Assembly (NCBI RefSeq): GCF_002113125.1
Contig: NZ_NEJP01000006.1
Span: 248,001-312,000, forward strand
Length of the DNA stretch: 64,000 nucleotides
Direction of reading: 5' to 3'
Origin: Pseudomonas sp. B20(2017)
GTDB taxonomy: Bacteria; Pseudomonadota; Gammaproteobacteria; Pseudomonadales; Pseudomonadaceae
The position numbers were made by a program, and so were the translations under genes. Each line of letters starts with the position of its first letter. Positions within the stretch are counted from its first letter, which is position 1. Below are positions 53,111-61,297 of this stretch, piece after piece. The notes under the pieces were generated by a model. The model saw only the letters and a program-made list of their open reading frames with translations. It searched no databases and had not been told where the DNA came from.

Positions 53111-53743
53111 ATGTCAACCACTGAAATCCCCGACTCCGCACAACCCCGTCGACGCCTGTCCCGGGAAGACCGCCAGCGCCAGTTGCTCGACATGGCCTGG
53201 CAACTGATTCGCGAAGAAGGCACCGATGCCCTGACCCTCGGTTATCTGGCCGAAAAGGCCGGCGTGACCAAACCGGTGGTCTACGACCACTTCACCACCC
53301 GCGCCGGTCTGCTCGCGGCGCTGTATCAGGATTTCGACCGACGCCAGACGGCGCTGATGGACGCGGCGCTGGCCAATGCCGAAGCAACCTTGAGCGGCAT
53401 CGCGACGGTGATTACCACGGCGTATGTCGATTGCGTGCTGACCCAGGGCAACGAGATTCCGGGGGTGATTGCCGCCCTGGCGAGCACGCCGGAACTGGAG
53501 AAGATCAAGCGCGAATACGAGGCGATCTTTCTGGAGAAATGCCGCAATGTGCTGTCGCCTTTCGCTGACGGCGCAGAGATCGGACAGCCAGGATTACGCG
53601 CCATGCTCGGCGCCGCCGAAGCCCTGTCGCAAGCAGCCGCCACCGACGAAATCAGCGCCGAACAGGCCCGTGACGAGCTGTTCGCCACCATCCTTGCGAT
53701 GGTCGAAAGAGCCGCCACCCGCACCACCCAAGCAGGTGACTGA
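53111..53743 (+). CDS. TetR family transcriptional regulator
   Basis: This 210-residue regulator has the N-terminal helix-turn-helix (LGYLAEKAGVTKPVVYDHFT, about residues 43-62) and an all-helical ligand domain. It lies divergently beside an MdaB-like quinone reductase with a 14-bp-periodic site array between them, so it probably represses that gene and itself, with a quinone or electrophile as inducer (inference). Confidence 0.88.
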   Translation: MSTTEIPDSAQPRRRLSREDRQRQLLDMAWQLIREEGTDALTLGYLAEKAGVTKPVVYDHFTTRAGLLAALYQDFDRRQTALMDAALANAEATLSGIATVITTAYVDCVLTQGNEIPGVIAALASTPELEKIKREYEAIFLEKCRNVLSPFADGAEIGQPGLRAMLGAAEALSQAAATDEISAEQARDELFATILAMVERAATRTTQAGD

Positions 53744-53755
53744 CGGTACTTGAGC

Positions 53756-53930
53756 GCATCCCCCCACCTTCCTACGATGGAACTGCGCAGTCGCTTGGTC
53801 CGCCAAGCCGTTGCGTAGGTGCGGGTGCTCTGAACCCCAATCAAGCCCGTACCTGGCTTCATGCGCATCTTGAGCCTCGCGGGCTCTACTTCCTCCCCAT
53901 CAAAGAGTCTTGAGGCTCTTTTTTTGTCTC
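53756..53930 (+). ncRNA. Possible small RNA or structured 3' region with terminator
   Basis: The gene-free stretch after the TetR gene has several hairpins: GCTTGG-TCCG-CCAAGC (near 53793-53808), ACTGCGCAGT, and GAGCC-TCGCG-GGCTC (near 53872-53886). It ends in an excellent terminator, AGAGTC-TTGA-GGCTCT followed by seven T residues (about 53906-53930). It could be an independent small RNA or the 3' end of the TetR mRNA. No promoter was identified. Confidence 0.4.
53906..53930 (+). terminator. Rho-independent terminator
   Basis: AGAGTC pairs with GGCTCT (one G-U) around TTGA, followed by a seven-base T-run. It ends the transcript from the TetR side just before the converging TetR gene. Confidence 0.85.
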
Positions 53931-53936
53931 TGAAAA

Positions 53937-54563
53937 TCAGCGTTCGGGTTCACGGCGGATCGAACGCCACGCGGCCTTAGCCAGCAATTCGCGATAAGCC
54001 TTCGGACTGCCCTGCACTCGCCCGGACAACCACGCGCGGCAATAGCTGTCGGCCTGACCGACGATCAGCGACGGCAGCAGTTCGGCCGGGCATTCATTGA
54101 GTTCCGCCGCGCGCCCGGACTCCGCCAGCCAGTTGCGCAGGCCCAGATTGCGGGTCTTGTTGCGCTCGGCCAGTTCATCCTTGTGCGGGCCACGGGTCAC
54201 GGCATAACGCGCGTGATACTGGAACCGCGCCCATTCCGGCTGGTTCTCGACCCAATCCACGTAGCTGTAGACCAGCGCCTGAACTCCCTCTTCGGTGGTC
54301 GTCGCATCGGCCAGATAAGCGTCGCGCAGGCGCGCCTGATCCTCCAGCGCGGTGAAAAACAGCGCGGCCACCAGCCCTTCCTTGTTGCCGAAATGGTGGT
54401 AGATCGCTCCGACGCTGGTGTCGCACTCGGCACGGATCATTTCGATGGTCGTGGCCTCGATGCCCTGTTCGTTGAACAGGCGCAAGGCCTTGCGAAAGAT
54501 ATCGCGCTTGAGTTCGGCGCGGCGGCCGGGGTAGCTGCGTTCGAGAAGATCTGCGGTGTCCAT
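53937..54563 (-). CDS. TetR family transcriptional regulator
   Basis: This 208-residue regulator has the helix-turn-helix TTIEMIRAECDTSVGAIYHH (about residues 38-57). I use the ATG at 54563; the frame stays open further upstream but runs through a palindromic operator and an opposing gene. It is divergent from a DUF4442 thioesterase-like gene, with a large perfect palindrome between them, which suggests control of that gene. Confidence 0.88.
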   Translation of the reverse strand: MDTADLLERSYPGRRAELKRDIFRKALRLFNEQGIEATTIEMIRAECDTSVGAIYHHFGNKEGLVAALFFTALEDQARLRDAYLADATTTEEGVQALVYSYVDWVENQPEWARFQYHARYAVTRGPHKDELAERNKTRNLGLRNWLAESGRAAELNECPAELLPSLIVGQADSYCRAWLSGRVQGSPKAYRELLAKAAWRSIRREPER

Positions 54564-54640
54564 GGGCCTTGAAAATCCGGGTAAAGGGCACATTCGTGCC
54601 GGTGATCGAAACGCGCACAGGTTGACAGATTTCCCGCGGA

Positions 54641-54691
54641 CAGAATACCGTTCCGTTACAGAACAATATTCTGTAACGGAACATAATTCTG
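54641..54691. promoter_or_regulatory. Large palindromic operator
   Basis: The core is a perfect 14-bp inverted repeat GTTCCGTTACAGAA (54650-54663) and TTCTGTAACGGAAC (54669-54682) around CAATA. Outer arms CAGAAT (54641) and ATTCTG (54686) share the same centre, so the palindrome spans 51 bp. It lies between the divergent TetR and DUF4442 genes. Confidence 0.8.
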
Positions 54692-54719
54692 CAAATACCC
54701 TAACCGCGAGGCTTCTTCC

Positions 54720-55160
54720 ATGAGTCAGTTTCTCAGCATGTTCAACAGCGTCGGTTCCCAGGCATTCAGTCAGATGGCGTGCCAGGTCGCGCCGTACTTC
54801 AGCACTATCAATCCGCTGGTCACCGAGTTGCGGGCAGGTTCCGCGCAGGTGCAGGTGCCGTTTCGCCGCGAGATCACCAACCACCTCGGCACCGTGCATG
54901 CCATCGCCCTGTGCAATGCCGCCGAACTGGCAGCCGGGATGATGACCGACGTGTCGATTCCCGCCGGCGCACGCTGGATTCCCAAAGGCATGACTGTCGA
55001 ATACCTGGCCAAGGCCAAGACCGACGTGACCGCCGTGGCCAATGGCGAAAGACTGGACTGGCAGACCGAAGGCGACAAGATCGTGCCGGTGGATGTCCAC
55101 GACGCTGAAGGCAAGAAAGTGTTCACGGCGCGTATCACCATGAACGTGAAACTGTCCTGA
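54720..55160 (+). CDS. DUF4442 (hotdog-fold thioesterase-like) protein
   Basis: This 146-residue protein has the DUF4442 layout (NHLGTVHAIALCNAAELAAG near residue 54, then WIPKGMTVEYLAKAKTDV). Related proteins are acyl-CoA thioesterases, and the Asn-His at the helix start is a plausible catalytic site. It is divergent from a TetR gene across a strong palindrome, which suggests induction by a fatty-acyl or similar ligand. The exact substrate is unknown. Confidence 0.82.
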   Translation: MSQFLSMFNSVGSQAFSQMACQVAPYFSTINPLVTELRAGSAQVQVPFRREITNHLGTVHAIALCNAAELAAGMMTDVSIPAGARWIPKGMTVEYLAKAKTDVTAVANGERLDWQTEGDKIVPVDVHDAEGKKVFTARITMNVKLS

Positions 55161-55172
55161 AATCACCGGCAC

Positions 55173-55211
55173 AAAAAAGCCCTTGCTGCGCTGGTCGCAA
55201 CAAGGGCTTTT
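55173..55211. terminator. Bidirectional terminator
   Basis: AAAAGCCCTTG-C-TGCG pairs with CGCA-A-CAAGGGCTTTT around CTGGT. It separates the converging DUF4442 and GNAT genes. Confidence 0.9.
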
Positions 55212-55231
55212 GTCGTTTCAAACAGAAGGGA

Positions 55232-55918
55232 TCAGTGAACGGTCAGGCGCTGGCGGACAAATTCCTCGGTGCGGCGAGTGACCTGATCCAGATGCCGGTC
55301 GCGCTGTTTCTCCGCATCGAGCATCGCCCGCTTGCCGTGTCTTTGCAGCAGATAGGTATGGATCTGCTGCACTTCCAGGGACCGATAGATCGGTGTCGTG
55401 TCGATAAAACCGCGCAGCCCGTTGCTGCGGTAATGGCGGGTGCTCATCAGCACCTGCGTTTCGAGTTGACCCAGCACTTCAAAGCCCAGTGCCTCGAAAT
55501 ACGGCACCTTGCCGACGCTGCAGGTCAGCTCGGCATGGGGGTAACGCGCCACCATCTCCGCGATCAACGAACGGGCCACGCCCTGACGCCGATGCCCCTC
55601 GCGCACCGCCAGATAGGCCACGTTGCACGCCTCCCAATCGCCCTGCACCGGCAGGTACAACAGGAAGCCGACCACCTGCTCCGGATCATCGTCATCGGTG
55701 GCCACCAACAGTTCCACCTCGGTGCCCTTCTCGCCGTTCAACGCCTCCAGATACAGATGCACCTCGTAGCCGACCGCGTACTGATAGACGTTGTACAACA
55801 GGTTGCTCGGGCCGAGGCCGATGGCACTGATGTCGGTCAGGTTGTCGACCACCATCTGCAGGATCTGGCTGTTGACGCCTTCGGGGCATGGGGATTTGTA
55901 GTGGGTGATGCGGGGCAT
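55232..55918 (-). CDS. GNAT family N-acetyltransferase
   Basis: This 228-residue protein has the acetyl-CoA loop AYLAVREGHRRQGVARSLIA near residue 102, flanked by the usual beta strands (VVGFLLYLPV). The C-terminal half is helical and basic with a less familiar pattern. The ATG at 55918 starts MPRITHY; an upstream ATG at 55945 adds nine residues. The acceptor substrate is unknown. Confidence 0.82.
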   Translation of the reverse strand: MPRITHYKSPCPEGVNSQILQMVVDNLTDISAIGLGPSNLLYNVYQYAVGYEVHLYLEALNGEKGTEVELLVATDDDDPEQVVGFLLYLPVQGDWEACNVAYLAVREGHRRQGVARSLIAEMVARYPHAELTCSVGKVPYFEALGFEVLGQLETQVLMSTRHYRSNGLRGFIDTTPIYRSLEVQQIHTYLLQRHGKRAMLDAEKQRDRHLDQVTRRTEEFVRQRLTVH

Positions 55919-56101
55919 GGCAGGCGGACTCCAACGGTAAAACACAAGTTGCCGCGCGGGTTGAGCGACCGGCGAACCGCGACATCATACCCCTCAGCAA
56001 GCCTGACAAAAATTTCATCTGCCCGAGAACGGATCTTTCGCCGATTTGGCGTCCAATTTTCAGTTGCGTCCATTTCCCGACGCAGGCCTTGAGGAGTTGG
56101 C

Positions 56102-56329
56102 ATGAACGTTCTGCGTTCCCCGAAAACCATGAAGACCTTGCTCGCTGCCACGCTGGTGGCAGTCACTCTGTCAGGCTGTATCGTCGAACCGGCTCGCCCG
56201 CATCGGCCACCACCGATCGTCGAAGTGGTTCCGGTCATGCCTGCGCCGGGTTATCACTGGGTTGCCGGGCATTACCGCTGGGCCGGCAACCAATGGCGCT
56301 GGATGCCGGGACATTGGCGGGCGTATTGA
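56102..56329 (+). CDS. YXWGXW-type small lipoprotein
   Basis: This 75-residue lipoprotein has a lipobox LSGC (Cys at about residue 26), a Pro-rich segment, and the repeat core GYHWVAGHYRWAGNQWRWMPGHW, which I report only by its Trp and Gly pattern. Such proteins sit in the envelope and have no known catalytic role. It ends six bases before the converging YceI gene. Confidence 0.8.
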   Translation: MNVLRSPKTMKTLLAATLVAVTLSGCIVEPARPHRPPPIVEVVPVMPAPGYHWVAGHYRWAGNQWRWMPGHWRAY

Positions 56330-56335
56330 GGCCGG

Positions 56336-56893
56336 TCACTGCGCAGGGGCAACGACCTTGAACTTGATGTCGATATCCTTCGACACCACGGTGTCCGCCC
56401 ACTCCCCTGCACCGAGGCCGAACTCGTCGCGCTTGAGCACCAGTTCACCGTCGAAGATGCCGATGTTGCTGTCGGGTTTGAGTTGCACCGGCACCTGCAC
56501 CTCACGGGTGATGCCTTTGAGGGTGAGGTGGCCGTCGACCACATAACGGTTGTCGCCGGCCGGGCTGAAGCGGGTGGATTCGAACACCGCCACCGGGAAT
56601 TTTTCCGTGTCGAACCACGCCGGTTTCACCAGCTCGGTATTGGCATCTTCACTGCCGGCGTCGATGCTGGTCAGGTCAATGTGCAGCGTGGTGTGGGCTC
56701 TGGCGAGGTTGTCGGTGTCGAAATCCAGCGTCGCGTCGAACTTGCCGAACGTGCCGTACATCCGCGAGCCCATCTGGTTGTAGGTGAAACTTATCTGGCT
56801 GGCGGTGGTGTTGACCCGGTTGTACTCCACCGCGTGTGCAGCAGGGACGACGATCAGGCAACACGCGGCCGCCAACAACAATCGAATCGACAT
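56336..56893 (-). CDS. YceI family periplasmic protein
   Basis: This 185-residue protein has a signal peptide (cleavage near AHA-VE at about residue 22) and the YceI beta-barrel pattern (SQISFTYNQMGSRMYGTFG near residue 33, then HLTLKGITREVQVPVQL). The family binds isoprenoid-like lipids and is linked to respiratory or acid-stress functions. The ATG at 56893 precedes the signal peptide; the longer frame lacks support. Confidence 0.88.
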   Translation of the reverse strand: MSIRLLLAAACCLIVVPAAHAVEYNRVNTTASQISFTYNQMGSRMYGTFGKFDATLDFDTDNLARAHTTLHIDLTSIDAGSEDANTELVKPAWFDTEKFPVAVFESTRFSPAGDNRYVVDGHLTLKGITREVQVPVQLKPDSNIGIFDGELVLKRDEFGLGAGEWADTVVSKDIDIKFKVVAPAQ

Positions 56894-56979
56894 GGAAGGC
56901 TCCGGCGCCCGATGGGTCTCGAATGACTTAAGCAAACATCCGGCACTTGCGCCAGCCCCGCCAAGGCCCACCCGGCCCG

Positions 56980-58335
56980 TCACACCAATCGCTCAATCTT
57001 CTGATGCTTCCAGACCCGTGTGTAATACAGCGTCTGCAACACCAGCATCCCCAGATATGCGATCGGAAACGCCATCCACACGCCCTGCAAACCGAACTGC
57101 CCGTCCAGCCAGTAGGCCGCCGGCAACTGCACGCCGAGCACGCAGATGATCGCTACCCCCACCGGCACCAGCACCGTACCGCTGGCGCGCATGATGCCGC
57201 CGATGATCGCCTGGAAACCGAAAATCAACAGGCTCCACAACATGATGTGCAGCAGATGCTCGGCCATCACCCGGGTTGAGTCTTCGGTCAGAAACAGCCC
57301 GAGCAACCAGTGCGACAACAGGTAGCCCGCCAGGATCAAACCACCGGTCAGGCACACGTTGATCCACAACCCGGTGCGCAGGATCGGGCCCATCCGCTCC
57401 AGCCGTCCGGCGCCGATCGCCTGAGCACCGAGGATCGACGCGGTGATCGCAATCGACAGCGCCGGAAACTGCACGTAATTGACGATCTGCGTCACTGCGC
57501 CATAGGCTGCCGTCGCCTGTGAGCCGTGCTGGTTGACCAGCGCCAGGATCACCAGCTCCGACAGCGAAAGCACAATCATCTGCACCCCGGTCGGCAGACC
57601 GATGCGCAACACCTTCCCGAGAATTGCGCCGTCCAGTCGCAGCGCTGCAAAGAACTCGCGATCCGGCGCCAGCGGATGGCCCTTGCGGATCAGGCTCCAT
57701 GACAACCAAGCCAACGACGTCAGCGTACCGACCAGACCCGCAATTGCCGCGCTCTGAATGCCCAGTTGCGGCAAACCGAACCAGCCGCGAATGAACGCCG
57801 GCGTCAGCGCCAGTCCGACCACGGTCGACAGCAACAGCGCCAGCATCGGCGACAGCGTGTCGCTCACCCCACGCAACAACTGGGTGAACAGCACGTACAC
57901 CAGCACAACCGGCAAGGTCCACATCATCACACGGGCATAGGCCACCGCATCATCCAGCACATCCGCCGGCGTCCCCAAACCCTGCAAGGCCTGACGCGCA
58001 AACACACTGCCCAGCACTGCCGCCACCAGCCCGATCAACACCCCCAGTAACAAGGTCGCCCCGGCAATCGCCTTGACCATATGCGACTCACGCGCCCCCC
58101 AGGCCTGACCGATCAACACCCCTGCCCCGGCGCCCAGACCAATGACCAGCGCGATGAAGAAAAAGATGATCGGAAACATCCCGGACACCGCCGCCAGCGC
58201 CTGTGTACCTAGCATCTGACCGATGTAGATGCTGTTGACCGTGCCCGACATCGATTGCAGGAAGTTCGACAGCACCATCGGGGCGAGGAACAGCAGGTAG
58301 GTTTTCCAGAGGGGGGATTGAGCGGGGGTTTGCAT
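56980..58335 (-). CDS. MATE family efflux transporter
   Basis: This 451-residue protein has 12 predicted spans in two similar halves (LAPMVLSNFLQSMSGTVNSI near residue 17, and LRIGLPTGVQMIVLSLSELV in the second half), as in the DinF/NorM MATE family, which export drugs and metabolites using sodium or proton gradients. I use the ATG at 58335; the longer frame runs to 58485 with 50 atypical residues. The substrate is unknown. Confidence 0.9.
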   Translation of the reverse strand: MQTPAQSPLWKTYLLFLAPMVLSNFLQSMSGTVNSIYIGQMLGTQALAAVSGMFPIIFFFIALVIGLGAGAGVLIGQAWGARESHMVKAIAGATLLLGVLIGLVAAVLGSVFARQALQGLGTPADVLDDAVAYARVMMWTLPVVLVYVLFTQLLRGVSDTLSPMLALLLSTVVGLALTPAFIRGWFGLPQLGIQSAAIAGLVGTLTSLAWLSWSLIRKGHPLAPDREFFAALRLDGAILGKVLRIGLPTGVQMIVLSLSELVILALVNQHGSQATAAYGAVTQIVNYVQFPALSIAITASILGAQAIGAGRLERMGPILRTGLWINVCLTGGLILAGYLLSHWLLGLFLTEDSTRVMAEHLLHIMLWSLLIFGFQAIIGGIMRASGTVLVPVGVAIICVLGVQLPAAYWLDGQFGLQGVWMAFPIAYLGMLVLQTLYYTRVWKHQKIERLV

Positions 58336-58451
58336 TGAGGATCCGTCTCGGGTGGAGGATTGCCTGGATATTACGCTAGATGTTTTGAGACTTGTCGGAG
58401 GTAATAGCAGTGAAGATTTTTCTGTCTGATTAAAAGCGTATGAAGCTGAGT

Positions 58452-59012
58452 TCATCGTTCCATCATGATCTGCAAAAGCGGCCAATCAAGATGCCAGCAC
58501 TTGGCGCGGACGCGCTCCAGATAGATCGAATGTTTCTCGGCGAGGAACCTGCTCGTAGGGCGGACAACGAGGGAAAACAGATCCTGCAGGCCCAACGGTG
58601 CAGCTATTTCAATAATGCCGTTGGCACCAAGTCTGACGCCTATGGCTGTAGCCGTTTCAGGCCAGAACATCATTGCTTCGGTTGCAGAAGCATAGGGCTG
58701 ATCGGCGTTACGCTGATGCATCCTTGCCTGATTCTTGACCGACCAACTTATGCTGCTGTCCAGCGTCATTAGTAATGACTCCAACTGCGCGCCCCGCTCT
58801 GGACTGGCGTCATCCGCGTCGTACCAAATGACGTCCACATCAGAAGGCAATGCAGAGAACGCCCGTCCATGAAGATGATCCCAGACCAGACTACGTACAA
58901 ATCCAGCGGCGACCCAGCAATCAGGCAGCTGCAATCCTCTTACAATCTCAAGAATTTGCATGCGTGCGCGATCACTTGCCATGAGTGCATGAAGATTGGT
59001 TTTTAGCATCAT
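58452..59012 (-). CDS. Nucleotidyltransferase family protein
   Basis: This 186-residue protein resembles the COG3575/PF06042 nucleotidyltransferase family, with WVAAGFVRSLVWDHLHG and DVDVIWYDAD (an acidic pair that may bind metal) near residues 33-65. Its biological substrate is not established. It and the phosphatase-like gene lie on the same strand but are separated by 57 bp. Confidence 0.78.
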   Translation of the reverse strand: MMLKTNLHALMASDRARMQILEIVRGLQLPDCWVAAGFVRSLVWDHLHGRAFSALPSDVDVIWYDADDASPERGAQLESLLMTLDSSISWSVKNQARMHQRNADQPYASATEAMMFWPETATAIGVRLGANGIIEIAAPLGLQDLFSLVVRPTSRFLAEKHSIYLERVRAKCWHLDWPLLQIMMER

Positions 59013-59069
59013 TGGGTTTCTGCGGTCGTCATGACGAAACTCGGTATGAACGGGTGCCTGAGTTGAGAT

Positions 59070-59396
59070 TCAAACGGGTAGATACCGAATAACGCTCTCT
59101 TCCAGTAATTTGATCAGCGCAGGATCCATATACTCATACTCATCCGGTATGTGCAGGCAAACAATGTGCTTGTTCGCCAGCGCCGAGCGGAATCGGCTGG
59201 AAAGTTTTTTGCGATGGGCTGGCTCCATCACACAAATCAGGTCAGCCCAATGCAACAGTTCAGGGCTGACCGGGACACCCGCCTCGCGATCGGTACCCGC
59301 CGACGCAGTTTCCACGCCGGGCCAATCTGCGAACCGTTGTTCGGCTGTCGGACTGCGCAAACGATTCTGGCTACAAATAAAAAGTACTTTCAACAC
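59070..59396 (-). CDS. Low-molecular-weight protein tyrosine phosphatase-like protein
   Basis: This 108-residue protein carries the C-x5-R-S phosphatase loop at its N-terminus (FICSQNRLRSPTAEQ) and a C-terminal acidic DEYEYMDP segment that may supply the general acid. It is shorter than classical LMW-PTPs and fits the COG4551 branch. The GTG at 59396 gives this start; a TTG one codon later is also possible. Substrate unknown. Confidence 0.8.
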   Translation of the reverse strand: MLKVLFICSQNRLRSPTAEQRFADWPGVETASAGTDREAGVPVSPELLHWADLICVMEPAHRKKLSSRFRSALANKHIVCLHIPDEYEYMDPALIKLLEESVIRYLPV

Positions 59397-59462
59397 CGGC
59401 TGACTCCATGCCAATACTCGACCATGACGCTTTTCCAACTCTACAACGTTCGAGAATTTATC

Positions 59463-60032
59463 ATGCTTCAATCTCCACGCCTGCTCGCCTGCACGCTCCT
59501 GGTGCTGGTCACTAACACCGCGCAAGCTGCTACAACGGGTGCCGTACCCGAATCCTTGCAACCTTTATTAGCAACTCTGAACGAACGCCTGAACATCGGC
59601 GACCTCGTTGCCCTGACCAAATGGGACAGCGGCAAGCCGATCCAGGACAGTCCCCGTGAGGCGCAGGTGATCGACAACGCCCGCAAGCTGGCCACCGAAC
59701 GCAAGCTCGACCCGGAAGACGTCGCGCAGTTGATCGCCGCGCAGATGGAGGCCAACAAACTGGTGCAATACGGTTTGCTCGCACAATGGCAAGCGGCCGG
59801 TTCCGCGCCGGACACGCCGCGACCGGATCTGGGCAAGCAGATTCGCCCGCGTCTGGATGAATTACAAACCCGCCTGCTTCAGCAGTACGCCGACTTCACA
59901 CCCTACCGCCACGACCCGAACTGCCCGGCATGGCTGGCCAAGGCGCGCACCGGTCTGACCCGCGATGCGCTGCATGATCTGGCCCTGACCCGTGCCACCG
60001 GTGAGCTGTGCATTCGGCCGCTGGCGCCCTAG
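59463..60032 (+). CDS. Secreted (periplasmic) gamma-type chorismate mutase
   Basis: This 189-residue protein has a signal peptide (cleavage near AQA-AT at about residue 23) and the AroQ-gamma helical pattern (LNERLNIGDLVALTKWDSGK, SPREAQVIDNARKLA, DLGKQIRPRLDELQTRLL). Two cysteines (in DPNCPAW and GELCIRP) can form the disulfide seen in secreted chorismate mutases. It converts chorismate to prephenate outside the cytoplasm; why the cell does this is unknown. Confidence 0.88.
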   Translation: MLQSPRLLACTLLVLVTNTAQAATTGAVPESLQPLLATLNERLNIGDLVALTKWDSGKPIQDSPREAQVIDNARKLATERKLDPEDVAQLIAAQMEANKLVQYGLLAQWQAAGSAPDTPRPDLGKQIRPRLDELQTRLLQQYADFTPYRHDPNCPAWLAKARTGLTRDALHDLALTRATGELCIRPLAP

Positions 60033-60158
60033 AACAAGGGTCTTGGCATTCATTGCTGGCGTCGATAGTCACCATCAGTTCAATGAAGTTCTCATAAAAA
60101 ATCCGCGGCGTAACATCGGCTCCATACCAAACAAACAACACCCCTGGAGCACACGATC

Positions 60159-60482
60159 ATGAAACGCCAAATCCTTCTCGGCATCGCTTTTTCGGTTCTC
60201 GCAGTCAACGCTTTTGCAGCCAAACCCGCCCACACCATGATCGCCGAAGGCGGTTCGGACCGGTTGATTGAAAGTCGTTTGGCTGAGGGTGGTTCGGATC
60301 GTCTGATCGAACGCCGCGTTGCTGAAGGTGGCGCTGATCGCCTGATCGAACGCCGTGTGGCTGAAGGTGGTTCCGATCGCTTGATCGAACGTCGCGTTGC
60401 TGAAGGTGGCGCTGATCGTCTGATCGAACGTCGCGTTGCTGAAGGTGGTTCGGATCGTCTGATCGAACGTCGCGTTGCATAA
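60159..60482 (+). CDS. Secreted tandem-repeat protein (EGGSDRLIERRVA type)
   Basis: This 107-residue protein has a signal peptide (residues 1-21), a short linker and then six tandem 13-residue repeats to the C-terminus. The consensus is EGG[S/A]DRLIERRVA, with Ser and Ala alternating from repeat 2 to 6, so a 78-bp unit is superimposed on a 39-bp one. Each repeat is highly charged. The repeat run ends exactly at the stop codon. No function is known to me. Confidence 0.85.
   Translation: MKRQILLGIAFSVLAVNAFAAKPAHTMIAEGGSDRLIESRLAEGGSDRLIERRVAEGGADRLIERRVAEGGSDRLIERRVAEGGADRLIERRVAEGGSDRLIERRVA
60246..60479 (+). repeat. 39-bp tandem repeat, six copies
   Basis: Six in-frame 39-bp units occupy 60246-60479. 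Copies 2-6 differ mostly at wobble positions and at the Ser/Ala codon. Such repeats are prone to length variation by slippage. Confidence 0.92.
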
Positions 60483-60499
60483 GTAAGCAGCGCATATAG

Positions 60500-60529
60500 A
60501 AAAGCCCGGCCTGATCAGCCGGGCTTTTT
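60500..60529. terminator. Rho-independent terminator
   Basis: AAAGCCCGGC pairs with GCCGGGCTTT around CTGATCA, with a T-run. It ends the repeat-protein transcript and can also serve the minus strand. Confidence 0.9.
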
Positions 60530-60545
60530 CACGTCCAGCCGGCGC

Positions 60546-60800
60546 TTATTCCGCGGTTTTCAGTTTGACCACATCACCGGAGATCTTGGTGGTGTAACCG
60601 GTCAGGACCCATGCCCAGAACCAGTTTTCCTGAACCTGGGTGTTGATCATGGCGTCGCCGCCCTTGGCTTTGATCGCGGCAGTCTGGGCGCGGACGAAGC
60701 GGTTGTTCTGCTGGATCGGGATGACGCCCGGAATCCGTCTCTCGGGCGCCGCGCACTTTACCGGAACTGATGGCGCATTGGTGTCAGCTCGGACCTTGTT
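60546..60800 (-). pseudogene. C-terminal remnant of an envelope-type protein
   Basis: A minus-strand frame encodes CAAPERRIPGVIPIQQNNRF then AAIKAKGGDAMINTQVQENW and ends GDVVKLKTAE with TAA. The frame opens after a TGA at 60801-60803 and has no start codon or signal sequence, so the N-terminal part is missing. The pattern looks like a real conserved protein. I do not recognise the family with certainty. Confidence 0.5.
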
Positions 60801-60854
60801 TCAGTCTTGGTTATCGGTGCGCAGCCTGGACGCAAAGCTTGTTGTGAGGCGAAA

Positions 60855-61241
60855 TTACTCGGACTGAAACGTCTGAAGATACGCCAACAAATTATCGATC
60901 TTATCTTCATCACTCAGCCCCCAAAAGATCATCCGCGTCCCCGGCACCACGCCCTTCGGATCCTTCAGATACTTCGTCAGCGTTTCACGATCCCAGGTCA
61001 GGCCGGAGTTTTTCATCGCGTCGGAGTACACGTAATTCGCCGACGTCCCGGCCGGGCGACCGATAATGCCGTTGAGTTCCGGGCCGAAACCCGGGCGGGC
61101 GGATTCGCCGACCTGGTGGCAGCCGCCGCACAGGCGCGGGAAGATTTTGGCGCCGGCCTCGGCGTCACCGGCAGCCAGTGTCGGCGTGCTGAACAGGCCT
61201 GCGTTGAGGATCAGGGCGAGAATGAATGCAGCGTTTTTCAT
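60855..61241 (-). CDS. Class I cytochrome c
   Basis: This 128-residue protein has a signal peptide (cleavage near LAA-GD at about residue 24), the heme motif CGGCH (Cys38, Cys41, His42) and a likely Met ligand in PGTRMIFWGL near residue 102. It resembles soluble periplasmic cytochrome c2/c550 electron carriers. No oxidase or dehydrogenase gene adjoins it, so its partner is unknown. Confidence 0.9.
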   Translation of the reverse strand: MKNAAFILALILNAGLFSTPTLAAGDAEAGAKIFPRLCGGCHQVGESARPGFGPELNGIIGRPAGTSANYVYSDAMKNSGLTWDRETLTKYLKDPKGVVPGTRMIFWGLSDEDKIDNLLAYLQTFQSE

Positions 61242-61297
61242 CAGGGGTTTTCCAGATCGTCGGCGGCGCCAAGGGTAATCGTGCGCGGCAAGTTGCG

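Noticed and set aside
60246..60479. CRISPR-like array
   Set aside because: The 39-bp units have no spacers and are in frame in a protein-coding gene.
60205..60495. Minus-strand frame through the 39-bp repeats
   Set aside because: A 39-bp unit keeps all frames open, so the antisense frame is expected. It has no ribosome site or family features.
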